Positions 9,388-17,088 of a stretch of 64,000 bases of DNA are shown here, one piece after another; within the stretch, counting starts at the first letter, position 1, and each line of letters starts with the position of its first letter. Under the pieces are notes generated by a model. The model saw only the letters and a list, made by a program, of their open reading frames with translations, was not told the DNA's origin and did no database searches. The translations under genes and the position numbers were made by a program. Origin of the DNA: Photobacterium arenosum (GTDB lineage: Bacteria; Pseudomonadota; Gammaproteobacteria; Enterobacterales; Vibrionaceae); NCBI RefSeq assembly GCF_014841115.1, contig NZ_JACYTP010000007.1, positions 124,001-188,000 on the forward strand, written 5' to 3'.

Positions 9388-9417
9388 AACGGAAGCTTTC
9401 GCTTCCGTTGTGTTTTT
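9388..9417. terminator. Bidirectional terminator between the acetyltransferase and peroxiredoxin genes
   Basis: Perfect stem AACGGAAGC / GCTTCCGTT with loop TTTC (9388-9409), T-rich on the + side. The two flanking genes converge on it. Confidence 0.8.
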
Positions 9418-9423
9418 CTGAAA

Positions 9424-9897
9424 TTACAGGCTTGCCAGAATGGTTTCTGCCTTGCTGACTTCAAATTCTTTTGGTGCTTCTACGTTCAGCTGTGTGACAA
9501 CACCGTTGTCGATGATCATCGCATAGCGTTGCGAGCGCAGGCCGCCGAACTTCGCGGTGTCCATCTCCAGGCCCAGCGCTTTGGTGAAACTGCCGTCACC
9601 GTCTGCCAGCATCATAATTTCTGAAGCATTTTGTGCTTCGCCCCAGGCTTGCATCACAAAGGCATCGTTGACTGACACGCAGGCAATGATATCCACGCCT
9701 TTGGCTTTCAGCTGATCAGCCAGCACAACATAACCTGGCAGGTGAGATTCCGAGCAAGTCGGCGTGAAGGCGCCGGGAACCGCAAACAACACCACTTTCT
9801 TGCCTGCAAACAGTTCTGCAACGTCATGGTTGACCATGCCGTCTTTGGTCAGTTCACCCAGGGTAGCGGCTGGCAGAGTCTGGCCTTGTTGAATCAT
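9424..9897 (-). CDS. Peroxiredoxin, Prx5/AhpC-TSA type
   Basis: A 157-residue thiol peroxidase of the Prx5 group, reducing H2O2 and organic peroxides in the cytoplasm. The peroxidatic cysteine is Cys48 in PGAFTPTCSESHLPGY; a second Cys is in IIACVSVNDAFV. It resembles the peroxiredoxin half of Haemophilus-type Prx5-glutaredoxin proteins but has no glutaredoxin domain, so an external glutaredoxin or thioredoxin must regenerate it. The start at 9897 is chosen because AAGGAAAATACC precedes it; an in-frame ATG six codons upstream is less likely. Confidence 0.93.
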   Translation of the reverse strand: MIQQGQTLPAATLGELTKDGMVNHDVAELFAGKKVVLFAVPGAFTPTCSESHLPGYVVLADQLKAKGVDIIACVSVNDAFVMQAWGEAQNASEIMMLADGDGSFTKALGLEMDTAKFGGLRSQRYAMIIDNGVVTQLNVEAPKEFEVSKAETILASL

Positions 9898-9978
9898 GGT
9901 ATTTTCCTTTAGCAATGAGAGTTCAACTCAGTCTAGTCTGATTTGATATGAATAAACACAGATAAATCCTACGGGATT

Positions 9979-9999
9979 CAGGCTACTATTTTCAGCCTG
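9979..9999. promoter_or_regulatory. Inverted repeat upstream of the peroxiredoxin gene
   Basis: CAGGCT-N9-AGCCTG lies about 80 bp upstream of the peroxiredoxin start codon. It could be an operator or a small hairpin. It does not fit the OxyR pattern. The remaining ~180 bp towards the RRM gene shows nothing else. Confidence 0.25.
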
Positions 10000-10175
10000 A
10001 TCAAAAATATAGGCAAAGATGACAGACCAAAGATGACAGACAGAGAAGGCTTATCGACAGAGCAGTTAAATGGCATTGCTTTGAAGGTTCAAAAATATTT
10101 TCTTCAAGGGTGCCTGAGGAGGTGAATATCGGTATGTGTTGCTTATCTGTGCGTTGATTGTCTGGAAGCAGAAAT

Positions 10176-10208
10176 GAAACAGCCAGAAAAGGGGCTTCTT
10201 TTCTGGCT
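10176..10208 (-). terminator. Likely terminator of the RRM gene
   Basis: A 10-bp stem (AGCCAGAAAA / TTTTCTGGCT, loop of 8) lies just downstream of the minus-strand RRM gene, followed on that strand by a moderately T-rich tract. Confidence 0.65.
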
Positions 10209-10222
10209 ATCGGATAACTGAT

Positions 10223-10456
10223 TTAGTGAGCTTTTTTCACCCGAATTTTGCTTTTGGCAAGCGATGTCATGTTCAGGCTGGTTATTGCTGCTTTGGCTTG
10301 ATCCTGATCCGGCATTTCGACGAAAGCGAAGCCTTTGGAATGGCCGGTTTCCTGATCTAACACCAAAGTGCACTCTGTGACTTTGCCGTGTTCAGAAAAC
10401 AATTTACGGATGTCTTGTTCAGTGGTTGAACGAGAAAGGTTACGAACTAAAAGTTT
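10223..10456 (-). CDS. Small RNA-binding protein with one RRM domain
   Basis: A 77-residue protein that is essentially one RNA recognition motif: RNP2 is LLVRNL at residues 3-8 and RNP1 is KGFAFVEM near residue 42. It resembles the Rbp/cold-inducible single-RRM proteins of aquatic gamma-proteobacteria and cyanobacteria, which bind RNA in the cytoplasm and are often cold-induced. The start at 10456 places the RRM at the N-terminus; a longer in-frame start exists but adds only non-conserved residues. No cold-shock leader was identified. Confidence 0.88.
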   Translation of the reverse strand, partial: KLLVRNLSRSTTEQDIRKLFSEHGKVTECTLVLDQETGHSKGFAFVEMPDQDQAKAAITSLNMTSLAKSKIRVKKAH

Positions 10457-10615
10457 CATGATGGGTCGTTTTATTTGAAATGACCGCGGCATTCTCTCAG
10501 CTTACCGACCAGAGTGAAAGTAATACTTTGGGGCGGATGCATTGTCTCCATGCCGGATGGCGAAATATTCTGTATACTCTTCCCCGTTACCAACACTGCC
10601 ACCGAAGAAAAGCTT

Positions 10616-10834
10616 ATGACCCGCGAACAACCGAATAACCCCCTGCACGGCCTGACTCTGGAAAAAATCTTAACCCAATTGGTTGATCATTATGGGTGGA
10701 TGATTCTGGCGTGCGAAATCGATATTAACTGTTTTAAAAATGACCCTTCCATTAAATCGTCACTGAAGTTTTTACGCAAAACGGACTGGGCGAGAGCAAA
10801 AGTGGAAAAGTTATATATTTCAACGTTCAGCTGA
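10616..10834 (+). CDS. VF530-family (DUF2132) small DNA-binding-type protein
   Basis: A 72-residue protein that carries the whole VF530/DUF2132 signature: [21 protein letters not shown], then [28 protein letters not shown]. The family is named after a Vibrio fischeri protein and its fold suggests nucleic-acid binding; its biological role is unknown. The ATG at 10616 is chosen because the conserved domain begins directly after it; the longer reading frame from 10514 adds unrelated residues. Confidence 0.85.
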   Translation: MTREQPNNPLHGLTLEKILTQLVDHYGWMILACEIDINCFKNDPSIKSSLKFLRKTDWARAKVEKLYISTFS

Positions 10835-10840
10835 TTGCAA

Positions 10841-10870
10841 CATCAGGGAGGCATTATGCCTCCCTGATGG
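10841..10870. terminator. Hairpin between the converging VF530 and glpV genes
   Basis: Long near-perfect stem CATCAGGGAGGCAT / ATGCCTCCCTGATG. The following T-tract is weak on both strands, but its position between convergent genes supports a bidirectional terminator role. Confidence 0.6.
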
Positions 10871-10887
10871 TTTCTGTTACCTGCTCG

Positions 10888-12615
10888 TCACTGCTGCCAG
10901 GATTTCAGCAGCTCAGCGTATTTAATGGTCACGCCTTTGGGCTTCTCGTTAGCCAGCTTGGCTTTCGGTGCGCCGGGTTGGGCCAGCCAGTAGGCGGCAT
11001 CTCTTGGCTTATTGAGTTTAGGGCCACATTCCCCCTGCACATTGGCACGTTCCAGACGTTCCAGCACGCGATCCTGTGCGGTTGCCAGCCCGTCCAGTGC
11101 CTGCTGCGGGGTTTTCTCGCCGTTCGCGGCTTCGGCTATGTACTGCCACCAGAGCTGAGCCAGCTTCGGATAGTCAGGCACATTGGTGCCGGTTGGCGTC
11201 CACTGAACCCGTGCCGGGCTGCGGTAGAATTCAACCAGGCCACCCAGCTTAGGCGCCGCTTCTGTCATGATGTCAGAGTTGATGTCTGACTCACGAATCG
11301 GGGTCAGGCCGACCAGGGTTTTCTTCAGCGACACGGTTTTCGCTACGGTGAACTGCGCATATAACCAGGCGGCTTTGCGGCGCTCGGGATCGGTGGCTTT
11401 CATCAGCGTCCATGAACCGGCATCCTGATAGCCCAGTTTCATCCCTTCTTCCCAGTAGGGGCCTTTGGGCGATGGGGCCATACGCCATTTAGGCGTGCCA
11501 TCCGGATTCACCACTTCCAGCCCGGGTTTAGTCATATCGGCCGTGAAAGCGGTGTACCAGAAAATTTGCTGAGCGATATTGCCTTGTGCGGGAACGGGAC
11601 CGGCTTCAGAGAAGGTCATGCCCTGGGCTTCTGCGGGCGCGTACTTGTTCAGCCATTCGACGTACTTGGTGGTGGCATAGACAGCTGCCGGGCCATTGGT
11701 AGCACCGCCCCGCTCGACGCCGGAGCCAACCGGACGACAGCCTTCCACCCGAATGCCCCATTCGTCCACGGGTTTACCGTTCGGCAACCCTTTATCCCCC
11801 GCGCCCGCCATGGAGAACCAGGCATCGGTGAAGCGCCAGCCAAGCGACGGATCTTTTTTACCGTAATCCATGTGGCCGTAAACGCGTTTGCCGTCGATTT
11901 CTTTCACATGCTCGGTAAAGAATTCAGCAATGTCTTCATAGGCAGACCAGTTAACCGGCACACCTAAGTCGTAATCGTAGATCTCTTTAAACTGTTTTTG
12001 CAGGTCTTCGCGTTCAAACCAGTCGGCCCGGAACCAGTACAGGTTGGCAAATTGCTGATCGGGAAGCTGATAAACCTTGCCGTCCGGCCCTGTGGTAAAG
12101 CTCAGGCCGATAAAATCGTCCAGATCCAGCGTGGGCAGGGTAACGTCTTTCCCTTCCCCTGTGATGTAATCGCTGATCGGAATGACCTTGCCGTAGCGAA
12201 AGTGGGTACCAATCAGATCGGAATCATTGATATAGGCGTCGTAGATACTGCGGTTCGACTGCATTTCGGTCTGCAGTTTTTCCACCACATCCCCTTCCTG
12301 AATCAAATCATGGGTCACCTTGATGCCGGTGATTTCCTCAAAGGCTTTTGCCAGCACTTTTGATTCATACTCGTGGGTGGTGATGGTTTCAGAAACCACT
12401 TTGATTTCCATGCCGCGGAAGGGTTTGGCGGCTTCAGTAAACCAGGCCAGCTCTTTCATCTGGTCGTCTTTGCTGAGCGACGACTGCGCAAACTCATCGT
12501 CAATCCATTTCTTCGCCGCATCGCTGTATTGATCAGCCAGTGCTGCCGGCGAAAGCAACAAGCTGATGATCAGTCCTAATGTAGTCGGTTTAGGTACAAA
12601 GCGTGTCCGGTTCAT
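10888..12615 (-). CDS. glpV: ABC transporter periplasmic substrate-binding protein (GlpV-like)
   Basis: A 575-residue precursor with a signal peptide (cleavage probably after ...PAALA, residue ~27), belonging to the long extracellular-solute-binding proteins that accompany GlpSTPQU in rhizobia and many proteobacteria. It would capture glycerol or a related polyol in the periplasm and deliver it to GlpPQ. The ATG at 12615 is preferred to the ATG at 12813: the signal peptide starts there, GGAG lies just upstream, and the longer frame would run through the upstream membrane gene. It is the last gene of the operon. Confidence 0.85.
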   Translation of the reverse strand: MNRTRFVPKPTTLGLIISLLLSPAALADQYSDAAKKWIDDEFAQSSLSKDDQMKELAWFTEAAKPFRGMEIKVVSETITTHEYESKVLAKAFEEITGIKVTHDLIQEGDVVEKLQTEMQSNRSIYDAYINDSDLIGTHFRYGKVIPISDYITGEGKDVTLPTLDLDDFIGLSFTTGPDGKVYQLPDQQFANLYWFRADWFEREDLQKQFKEIYDYDLGVPVNWSAYEDIAEFFTEHVKEIDGKRVYGHMDYGKKDPSLGWRFTDAWFSMAGAGDKGLPNGKPVDEWGIRVEGCRPVGSGVERGGATNGPAAVYATTKYVEWLNKYAPAEAQGMTFSEAGPVPAQGNIAQQIFWYTAFTADMTKPGLEVVNPDGTPKWRMAPSPKGPYWEEGMKLGYQDAGSWTLMKATDPERRKAAWLYAQFTVAKTVSLKKTLVGLTPIRESDINSDIMTEAAPKLGGLVEFYRSPARVQWTPTGTNVPDYPKLAQLWWQYIAEAANGEKTPQQALDGLATAQDRVLERLERANVQGECGPKLNKPRDAAYWLAQPGAPKAKLANEKPKGVTIKYAELLKSWQQ

Positions 12616-12637
12616 GCGTGAACTCCTTAGTCTTGTA

Positions 12638-12910
12638 TTATCCCCAACGCAGCAAAATGGCCAGCCATAACACAGATAACGTAAAAGGTATCCATATCGA
12701 CAGGTCAGTGATGCCAAGGAAGAGCAGGTGTATATAGGCACTGCTGAGCAGGCCGATAAACAGTCGATCTCCCCGGGTTGTGCTGATGGGCAAAAAGCCT
12801 TTGCGTTCAACACAAGGTTTGAGGATTTCGAAGACGGTCATCGTCAGCAAAATGCCGGCGATAGAAATAAAGAACAGTGCGCTGGGCAGGGTCCAGGCCA
12901 TCCAATTCAT
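12638..12910 (-). CDS. glpU: DUF2160 small membrane protein (GlpU-like)
   Basis: A 90-residue protein with about three hydrophobic helices. It matches the DUF2160 proteins found between permease and binding-protein genes of GlpSTPQUV transporters (MNWMAWT...ALFF start, then G-F-L-P-I-STTRGDRLFIGLLS, ending SVLWLAILLRWG). The role is unknown; it is presumably a transporter accessory subunit in the inner membrane. It lies 24 bases after glpQ and 22 before glpV, so it is cotranscribed. Confidence 0.8.
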   Translation of the reverse strand: MNWMAWTLPSALFFISIAGILLTMTVFEILKPCVERKGFLPISTTRGDRLFIGLLSSAYIHLLFLGITDLSIWIPFTLSVLWLAILLRWG

Positions 12911-12934
12911 TATGATCTCCTTTCCGGTATCATG

Positions 12935-13735
12935 CTAAACACGGCCAAGGGCAAAGCCTTTGGCAACATGGTTGCGAACAAACCAAATCACCAGCAATCC
13001 GGGAATGATCGTGAGTACGCCGGCCGCGGCAAGCACGCCCCAGTCAATGCCGGAGGCACTGACAGTACGGGTCATGGTGGCGACAATCGGCTTGGCATTA
13101 ACGGATGTCAGGGTGCGGGCCAGCAGCAGTTCGACCCAACTGAACATGAAACAGAAGAAAGCGGTGACCCCTATGCCTGAGCGGATCATGGGCAGAAAAA
13201 TACGGATGAAAAAGCGCGGAAAGCTGTAGCCGTCAATGTAAGCCGTTTCGTCAATCTCTTTCGGTACGCCCGACATAAAGCCTTCCAGAATCCACACCGC
13301 CAGCGGCACGTTGAACAGGCAGTGCGCCAGTGCAACGGCAATGTGGGTGTCGAACAGCCCGACAGAGGAATAAAGCTGAAAGAAAGGCAGCAGGAACACC
13401 GCCGGCGGCGACATACGGTTGGTGAGCAGCCAGAAGAACATGTGCTTGTCGCCAATAAACCGGTAGCGCGAAAAGGCATAGGCGGCAGGCAGGGCGACCA
13501 GCAAAGAAATCACGGTATTCATCGAGACATAAGTCAGCGAATTGATATAACCGCTGTACCAGGAGGGATCGGTAAAGATCACTTTATAATTGGCCAGTGT
13601 AAATTCAGTCGGCCAGAAGGTCAGTCCGCCGAGAATCTCCTCATTGGTTTTGAATGACATCATCAGCAGCCAGTAAATCGGCAGCAGTAAAAACAGGATG
13701 TACAGCAGCAAAATGAGCGTTTTACGCTTGTGCAT
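12935..13735 (-). CDS. glpQ: ABC transporter permease (GlpQ-like)
   Basis: A 266-residue inner-membrane permease of the carbohydrate-uptake MalG type. The cytoplasmic EAA loop is EIDETAYIDG---F-RFFIRIFLP, which contacts the ATPases. It begins with a membrane helix after KRK and is followed by five more hydrophobic segments. It starts three bases after the glpP stop, pairing with glpP to form the membrane channel of the putative glycerol transporter. Confidence 0.88.
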   Translation of the reverse strand: MHKRKTLILLLYILFLLLPIYWLLMMSFKTNEEILGGLTFWPTEFTLANYKVIFTDPSWYSGYINSLTYVSMNTVISLLVALPAAYAFSRYRFIGDKHMFFWLLTNRMSPPAVFLLPFFQLYSSVGLFDTHIAVALAHCLFNVPLAVWILEGFMSGVPKEIDETAYIDGYSFPRFFIRIFLPMIRSGIGVTAFFCFMFSWVELLLARTLTSVNAKPIVATMTRTVSASGIDWGVLAAAGVLTIIPGLLVIWFVRNHVAKGFALGRV

Positions 13736-13737
13736 GA

Positions 13738-14607
13738 TTATTTCTCCTTATCCATGGCTGTCATTGAGGTGTAGAACAGCCAGCACACCAGCAGGATGAT
13801 CAGGAAATAGATGATGGAGAACGCCGCGGCAGGGCCAATATCAAACTGACCTACCGCCATTTTGGTCAGGGTTTGCGACAGGAAAGTGGTGGCGTTGCCG
13901 GGGCCGCCGCCGGTCAGTACAAAAGGCTCGGTGTAAATCATGAAGCTGTCCATAAAGCGCAGCAGTACACCTATCAGCAGCACATTTTTCAGCTTGGGCA
14001 ATTGTATATAGCGGAAAACCGCCCAGTTGGAGGCCCGGTCTATTTTGGCGGCCTGATAATAGACATCGGGAATGGCGCGTAAACCGGAATAGCACAGCAG
14101 CGCGACCAGTGAGGTCCAGTGCCAGACGTCCATCACCAGCACTGTGACCCAGGCATCGACAGGGTTGGATGCATAGTTGTAGTCAACCCCGATATTGCTC
14201 AGAAACCAGCCGAGCAGACCGATGTCAGCCCGGCCAAATATTTGCCAGATGGTGCCGACCACGTTCCAGGGGATCAGCAGCGGAATCGCGAGCACTATCA
14301 GTACCAGTGACGCTTTGACCCCTTTGCTCGGCATAGTGAGCGCGACGAGAATACCGAGCGGAATTTCGATCAGCAGCACGCAGGCTGAATAGATAAACTG
14401 ACGCAGCAGCGAATCATGCAGGCGCGAGTCATTGAGAATTTCTTTGTACCATTCGCTGCCAACGAAATAGGCGGTGTTCTGATCGAAAATATCCTGTATC
14501 GAGTAATTCACCACTGTCATTAAGGGAATGATGGCGGAAAAGGCCACCAGCAGAAAAACGGGTAATACCAGCCACCATGCTTTGTTATTGTCGGTTTTAT
14601 GCTGCAT
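13738..14607 (-). CDS. glpP: ABC transporter permease (GlpP-like)
   Basis: A 289-residue MalF-type permease with six or more hydrophobic segments and an EAA loop (IPDVYYQAAKIDRASNWAVFRYIQLP). The start at 14607 is chosen because GGGAGGTGG precedes it; it overlaps the end of the upstream ATPase gene by 11 bases, a sign of translational coupling. An upstream in-frame ATG at 14670 would extend further into the ATPase gene with a non-membrane leader. Confidence 0.87.
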   Translation of the reverse strand: MQHKTDNNKAWWLVLPVFLLVAFSAIIPLMTVVNYSIQDIFDQNTAYFVGSEWYKEILNDSRLHDSLLRQFIYSACVLLIEIPLGILVALTMPSKGVKASLVLIVLAIPLLIPWNVVGTIWQIFGRADIGLLGWFLSNIGVDYNYASNPVDAWVTVLVMDVWHWTSLVALLCYSGLRAIPDVYYQAAKIDRASNWAVFRYIQLPKLKNVLLIGVLLRFMDSFMIYTEPFVLTGGGPGNATTFLSQTLTKMAVGQFDIGPAAAFSIIYFLIILLVCWLFYTSMTAMDKEK

Positions 14608-15745
14608 TGTCGCCACCTCCCAGGTCGTCTTTACCACCGTTTTCACTGTCTTCGCCGACCAGATACTCATCGATATACAGCTTCAGCCATCGGCTGGGAA
14701 AATTGATCCAGCCTTGGTGCGCTGGTACTGGCGAGCCTTCGGCAAGCCGGATTTTGACCGGGGTATCTGCCAGCATGACGGTGACGATTTTGTAGGTGCC
14801 AAGATCTTCGGTATGAGTGACAGTGGCGGCGAAACCGGCCTCTTTTTGTGTGTCCCGCAATTGAACAAATTCAGGGCGTATCCCGACTTTGATGTTCTCT
14901 GACTGGGTGTGAGCCAGGGCGAGTTGCTGGCTGGCGCTCAGGGCAATCGGTAACCCGTTGAAAGCCACCTCTGTGGGCTCTTTGCTTCTTGTTACCGGCA
15001 GTAAATTCATGCCGGGGCTGCCGATAAAGTAACCGACAAAGGTATGGTTAGGCTGCTCAAACAGTTCGCGTGGCGTACCAAACTGGACAATGGCGCCGTC
15101 GTACATCACGGCAATTTTGTCGGCAAAAGTGGCTGCTTCCAGCTGATCATGGGTGACATAGACCATAGTGATATTGAACTGCTCATGGATTTGCTTGAGC
15201 TTTCGTCTCAGCTTCCATTTCAGGTGAGGGTCTATCACGGTCAGCGGCTCGTCAAACAAAATGGCCGAGACATCATCACGAACCAGGCCTCGTCCCATCG
15301 ACACTTTCTGCTTTTCATCGGCATTGAGGTTACGGGCTTTTTTGTCGAGCACTGGTGTCAGTTCGAGAATATCGGCAATTTCCTGCACTTTACTGCGGAT
15401 TTTTGCTGCCGGTGTTTTCATGTTTCGCAGCGGGAAGGCCAGGTTGTCAAACACTGTCATGGTGTCGTATATGACAGGGAACTGGAAAACCTGGGCGATA
15501 TTACGCTCCTGAGGCGCCAGCCCGTTCACCGTCTGACCGTTAAACTTTACCGCCCCTTCCGAGGGCGTCAGCAGGCCGGAAATAATGTTCAGCATGGTGC
15601 TTTTTCCGCAGCCGGACGGGCCGAGCAATGCAAAGGCACCGCCGTCTTCCCAGACATGATTCATACGGCGAATGGCGTAATCCGCATCGCTGGCAGGGTG
15701 CGCTGAGTAACTGTGCGCCAATGATTCCAGACGAATTTCTGCCAT
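14597..15745 (-). CDS. glpT: ABC transporter ATPase (GlpT-like) with degenerate signature motif
   Basis: A 382-residue ATPase of the MalK/UgpC subgroup with a C-terminal TOBE-like region. Walker A is canonical (GPSGCGKST), as are Walker B (AILFDEP) and the H-switch (YVTHDQLEA). The signature that should read LSGGQ is replaced by LNADEKQKVSMGRG, so it contributes a defective half to one ATP site. The start codon overlaps the glpS stop (TAATG). Together with GlpS it powers GlpPQ. Confidence 0.87.
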   Translation of the reverse strand: MAEIRLESLAHSYSAHPASDADYAIRRMNHVWEDGGAFALLGPSGCGKSTMLNIISGLLTPSEGAVKFNGQTVNGLAPQERNIAQVFQFPVIYDTMTVFDNLAFPLRNMKTPAAKIRSKVQEIADILELTPVLDKKARNLNADEKQKVSMGRGLVRDDVSAILFDEPLTVIDPHLKWKLRRKLKQIHEQFNITMVYVTHDQLEAATFADKIAVMYDGAIVQFGTPRELFEQPNHTFVGYFIGSPGMNLLPVTRSKEPTEVAFNGLPIALSASQQLALAHTQSENIKVGIRPEFVQLRDTQKEAGFAATVTHTEDLGTYKIVTVMLADTPVKIRLAEGSPVPAHQGWINFPSRWLKLYIDEYLVGEDSENGGKDDLGGGDNAA

Positions 15746-16836
15746 TACTGTTTCTCCCAGCCTGAACGGGCAGCCTGTATCAGCTGCCGTTCTTTTGAAA
15801 ACACATAAAGCTTATGGGTGGGCACATAAATATTGATACGGCTGTCGACTGCGTACTCATGCACGCCGGGGAGATGCAGCACCATAGCCAGTTCCCGGTT
15901 GGACACATGGAGAAAAGTTTCACTGCCGCTGATTTCGGCCAGCTCGACATCCACCGCCAGCTCAAGATCGTCATCGTTGTTCGGCACTAAGGTGAGGTGA
16001 TTCGGCCGGATGCCGAAGACATAGTGATCGGGTGGCAGATCGCTTAAATCATCGTTCAGGGCAAAGTGGACGTGTTCGGAAAATGACACATTATCCGCGC
16101 TGATTTGCCCTTTGATCAGGTTGATCGGTGGTTCGCCAAACAGCTCGGCGCAGGTCACACTGGCCGGGTTGTGGTAGACCTCAGAGGTCTGCCCCGACTG
16201 AATGATCTCTCCCTCATGCATGAGCACCACATTACCGCCCAGGGCGAGGGCTTCGTTGGGTTCGGTGGTGGCATAAACAGCTATAGTATTTCGGGAGGCA
16301 AACAGCTCTCTCATTTCCTGCCTTAACTCTTCGCGCAATTTGTAATCGAGATTGACCAGAGGTTCGTCGAACAAAATGATATCGGCATCTTTCACCAGTG
16401 CGCGGGCCATGGCGGTACGCTGTTGCTGACCGCCTGATAATTCAAGCGGGTAGCGTTTGAGGAAATCTTCAATGTGCAGCATCTTTGCGGTCTGCATAAC
16501 ACGTTCATCAATCTGTGCTTTTGGCAGTTTTTCCAGTTGCAGCGGAGAGGCGATATTTTCGTAAACCGTGAGATTGGGATAGTTAATGAACTGCTGGTAC
16601 ACCATGGAGATATTGCGTTCACGGACCGGAAGTCCCGTCACATCGCGGCCATTGAAAGAAATGCTCCCCGTCGTGGGTTTATCTAAACCTGCAATTAAGC
16701 GCATCAGAGAGGTTTTTCCAGCCAGCGTGCGGCCCAGTAATACATTAAAGGAGCCGGGCTCAAGCATCAGGCTGGCAGTTTTTATCCAATCTAGCCCGTC
16801 TACCGTGCGGGTGATTTTGTCCAATATGAGCGACAT
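15745..16836 (-). CDS. glpS: ABC transporter ATPase (GlpS-like) lacking the H-switch histidine
   Basis: A 363-residue ATPase and first gene of the operon. It has a P-loop GRTLAGKTS (second glycine of the usual GxxGxGKT replaced), an intact signature LSGGQQQR and Walker B IILFDEP. The switch position that is His in GlpT (YVTHDQ) is Thr here (YATTEP). The start at 16836 follows the predicted sigma-54 start site by roughly 28 nt; the upstream ATG at 16866 would be leaderless. Operon order glpS-T-P-Q-U-V matches that of the rhizobial glycerol importer. Confidence 0.86.
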   Translation of the reverse strand: MSLILDKITRTVDGLDWIKTASLMLEPGSFNVLLGRTLAGKTSLMRLIAGLDKPTTGSISFNGRDVTGLPVRERNISMVYQQFINYPNLTVYENIASPLQLEKLPKAQIDERVMQTAKMLHIEDFLKRYPLELSGGQQQRTAMARALVKDADIILFDEPLVNLDYKLREELRQEMRELFASRNTIAVYATTEPNEALALGGNVVLMHEGEIIQSGQTSEVYHNPASVTCAELFGEPPINLIKGQISADNVSFSEHVHFALNDDLSDLPPDHYVFGIRPNHLTLVPNNDDDLELAVDVELAEISGSETFLHVSNRELAMVLHLPGVHEYAVDSRINIYVPTHKLYVFSKERQLIQAARSGWEKQ

Positions 16837-16874
16837 GTCCGTTCTGGCTCCCTGTGTGTGACTCATCAGCACTA

Positions 16875-16891
16875 CGCTAAAAACATGCCAC
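16875..16891 (-). promoter_or_regulatory. Sigma-54 promoter of the glpSTPQUV operon
   Basis: Read on the minus strand: GTGGCATG-TTTT-TAGCG, with GG-N10-GC spacing (GG at 16888-16889 of the complement, GC at 16876-16877). Two core positions differ from TGGCACG-N4-TTGCT. A sigma-54 activator gene is divergently encoded next door. Confidence 0.68.
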
Positions 16892-16969
16892 CTTTATTTA
16901 ACATCCTTGAGCATTGACTATCTTTATGATTCACAGGGTATTTTGTCTTTACTGCCTTGTTTGTTATTC

Positions 16970-17023
16970 GTTAACAACATGTTGGATATGTTGATTGTTA
17001 ACATTGTGTGAACAATAGTTAAC
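16970..17023. promoter_or_regulatory. Palindromic GTTAAC cluster, likely enhancer of the glp operon
   Basis: GTTAAC occurs at 16970-16975, 16997-17002 and 17018-17023. Two dyads are embedded: CAACATGTTG (16975-16984) and ATTGTT-N11-AACAAT (16994-17016). They lie about 105-160 bp upstream of the predicted glp start and just upstream of the activator's own gene, as expected for its binding sites. A role in autoregulation is possible. Confidence 0.5.
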
Positions 17024-17088
17024 GTTCAGGAATGTGTGTTTGGACTGGCTGCGGCCAAATAGCAATGAGAGTGGAAGCAAAGGTCGAC

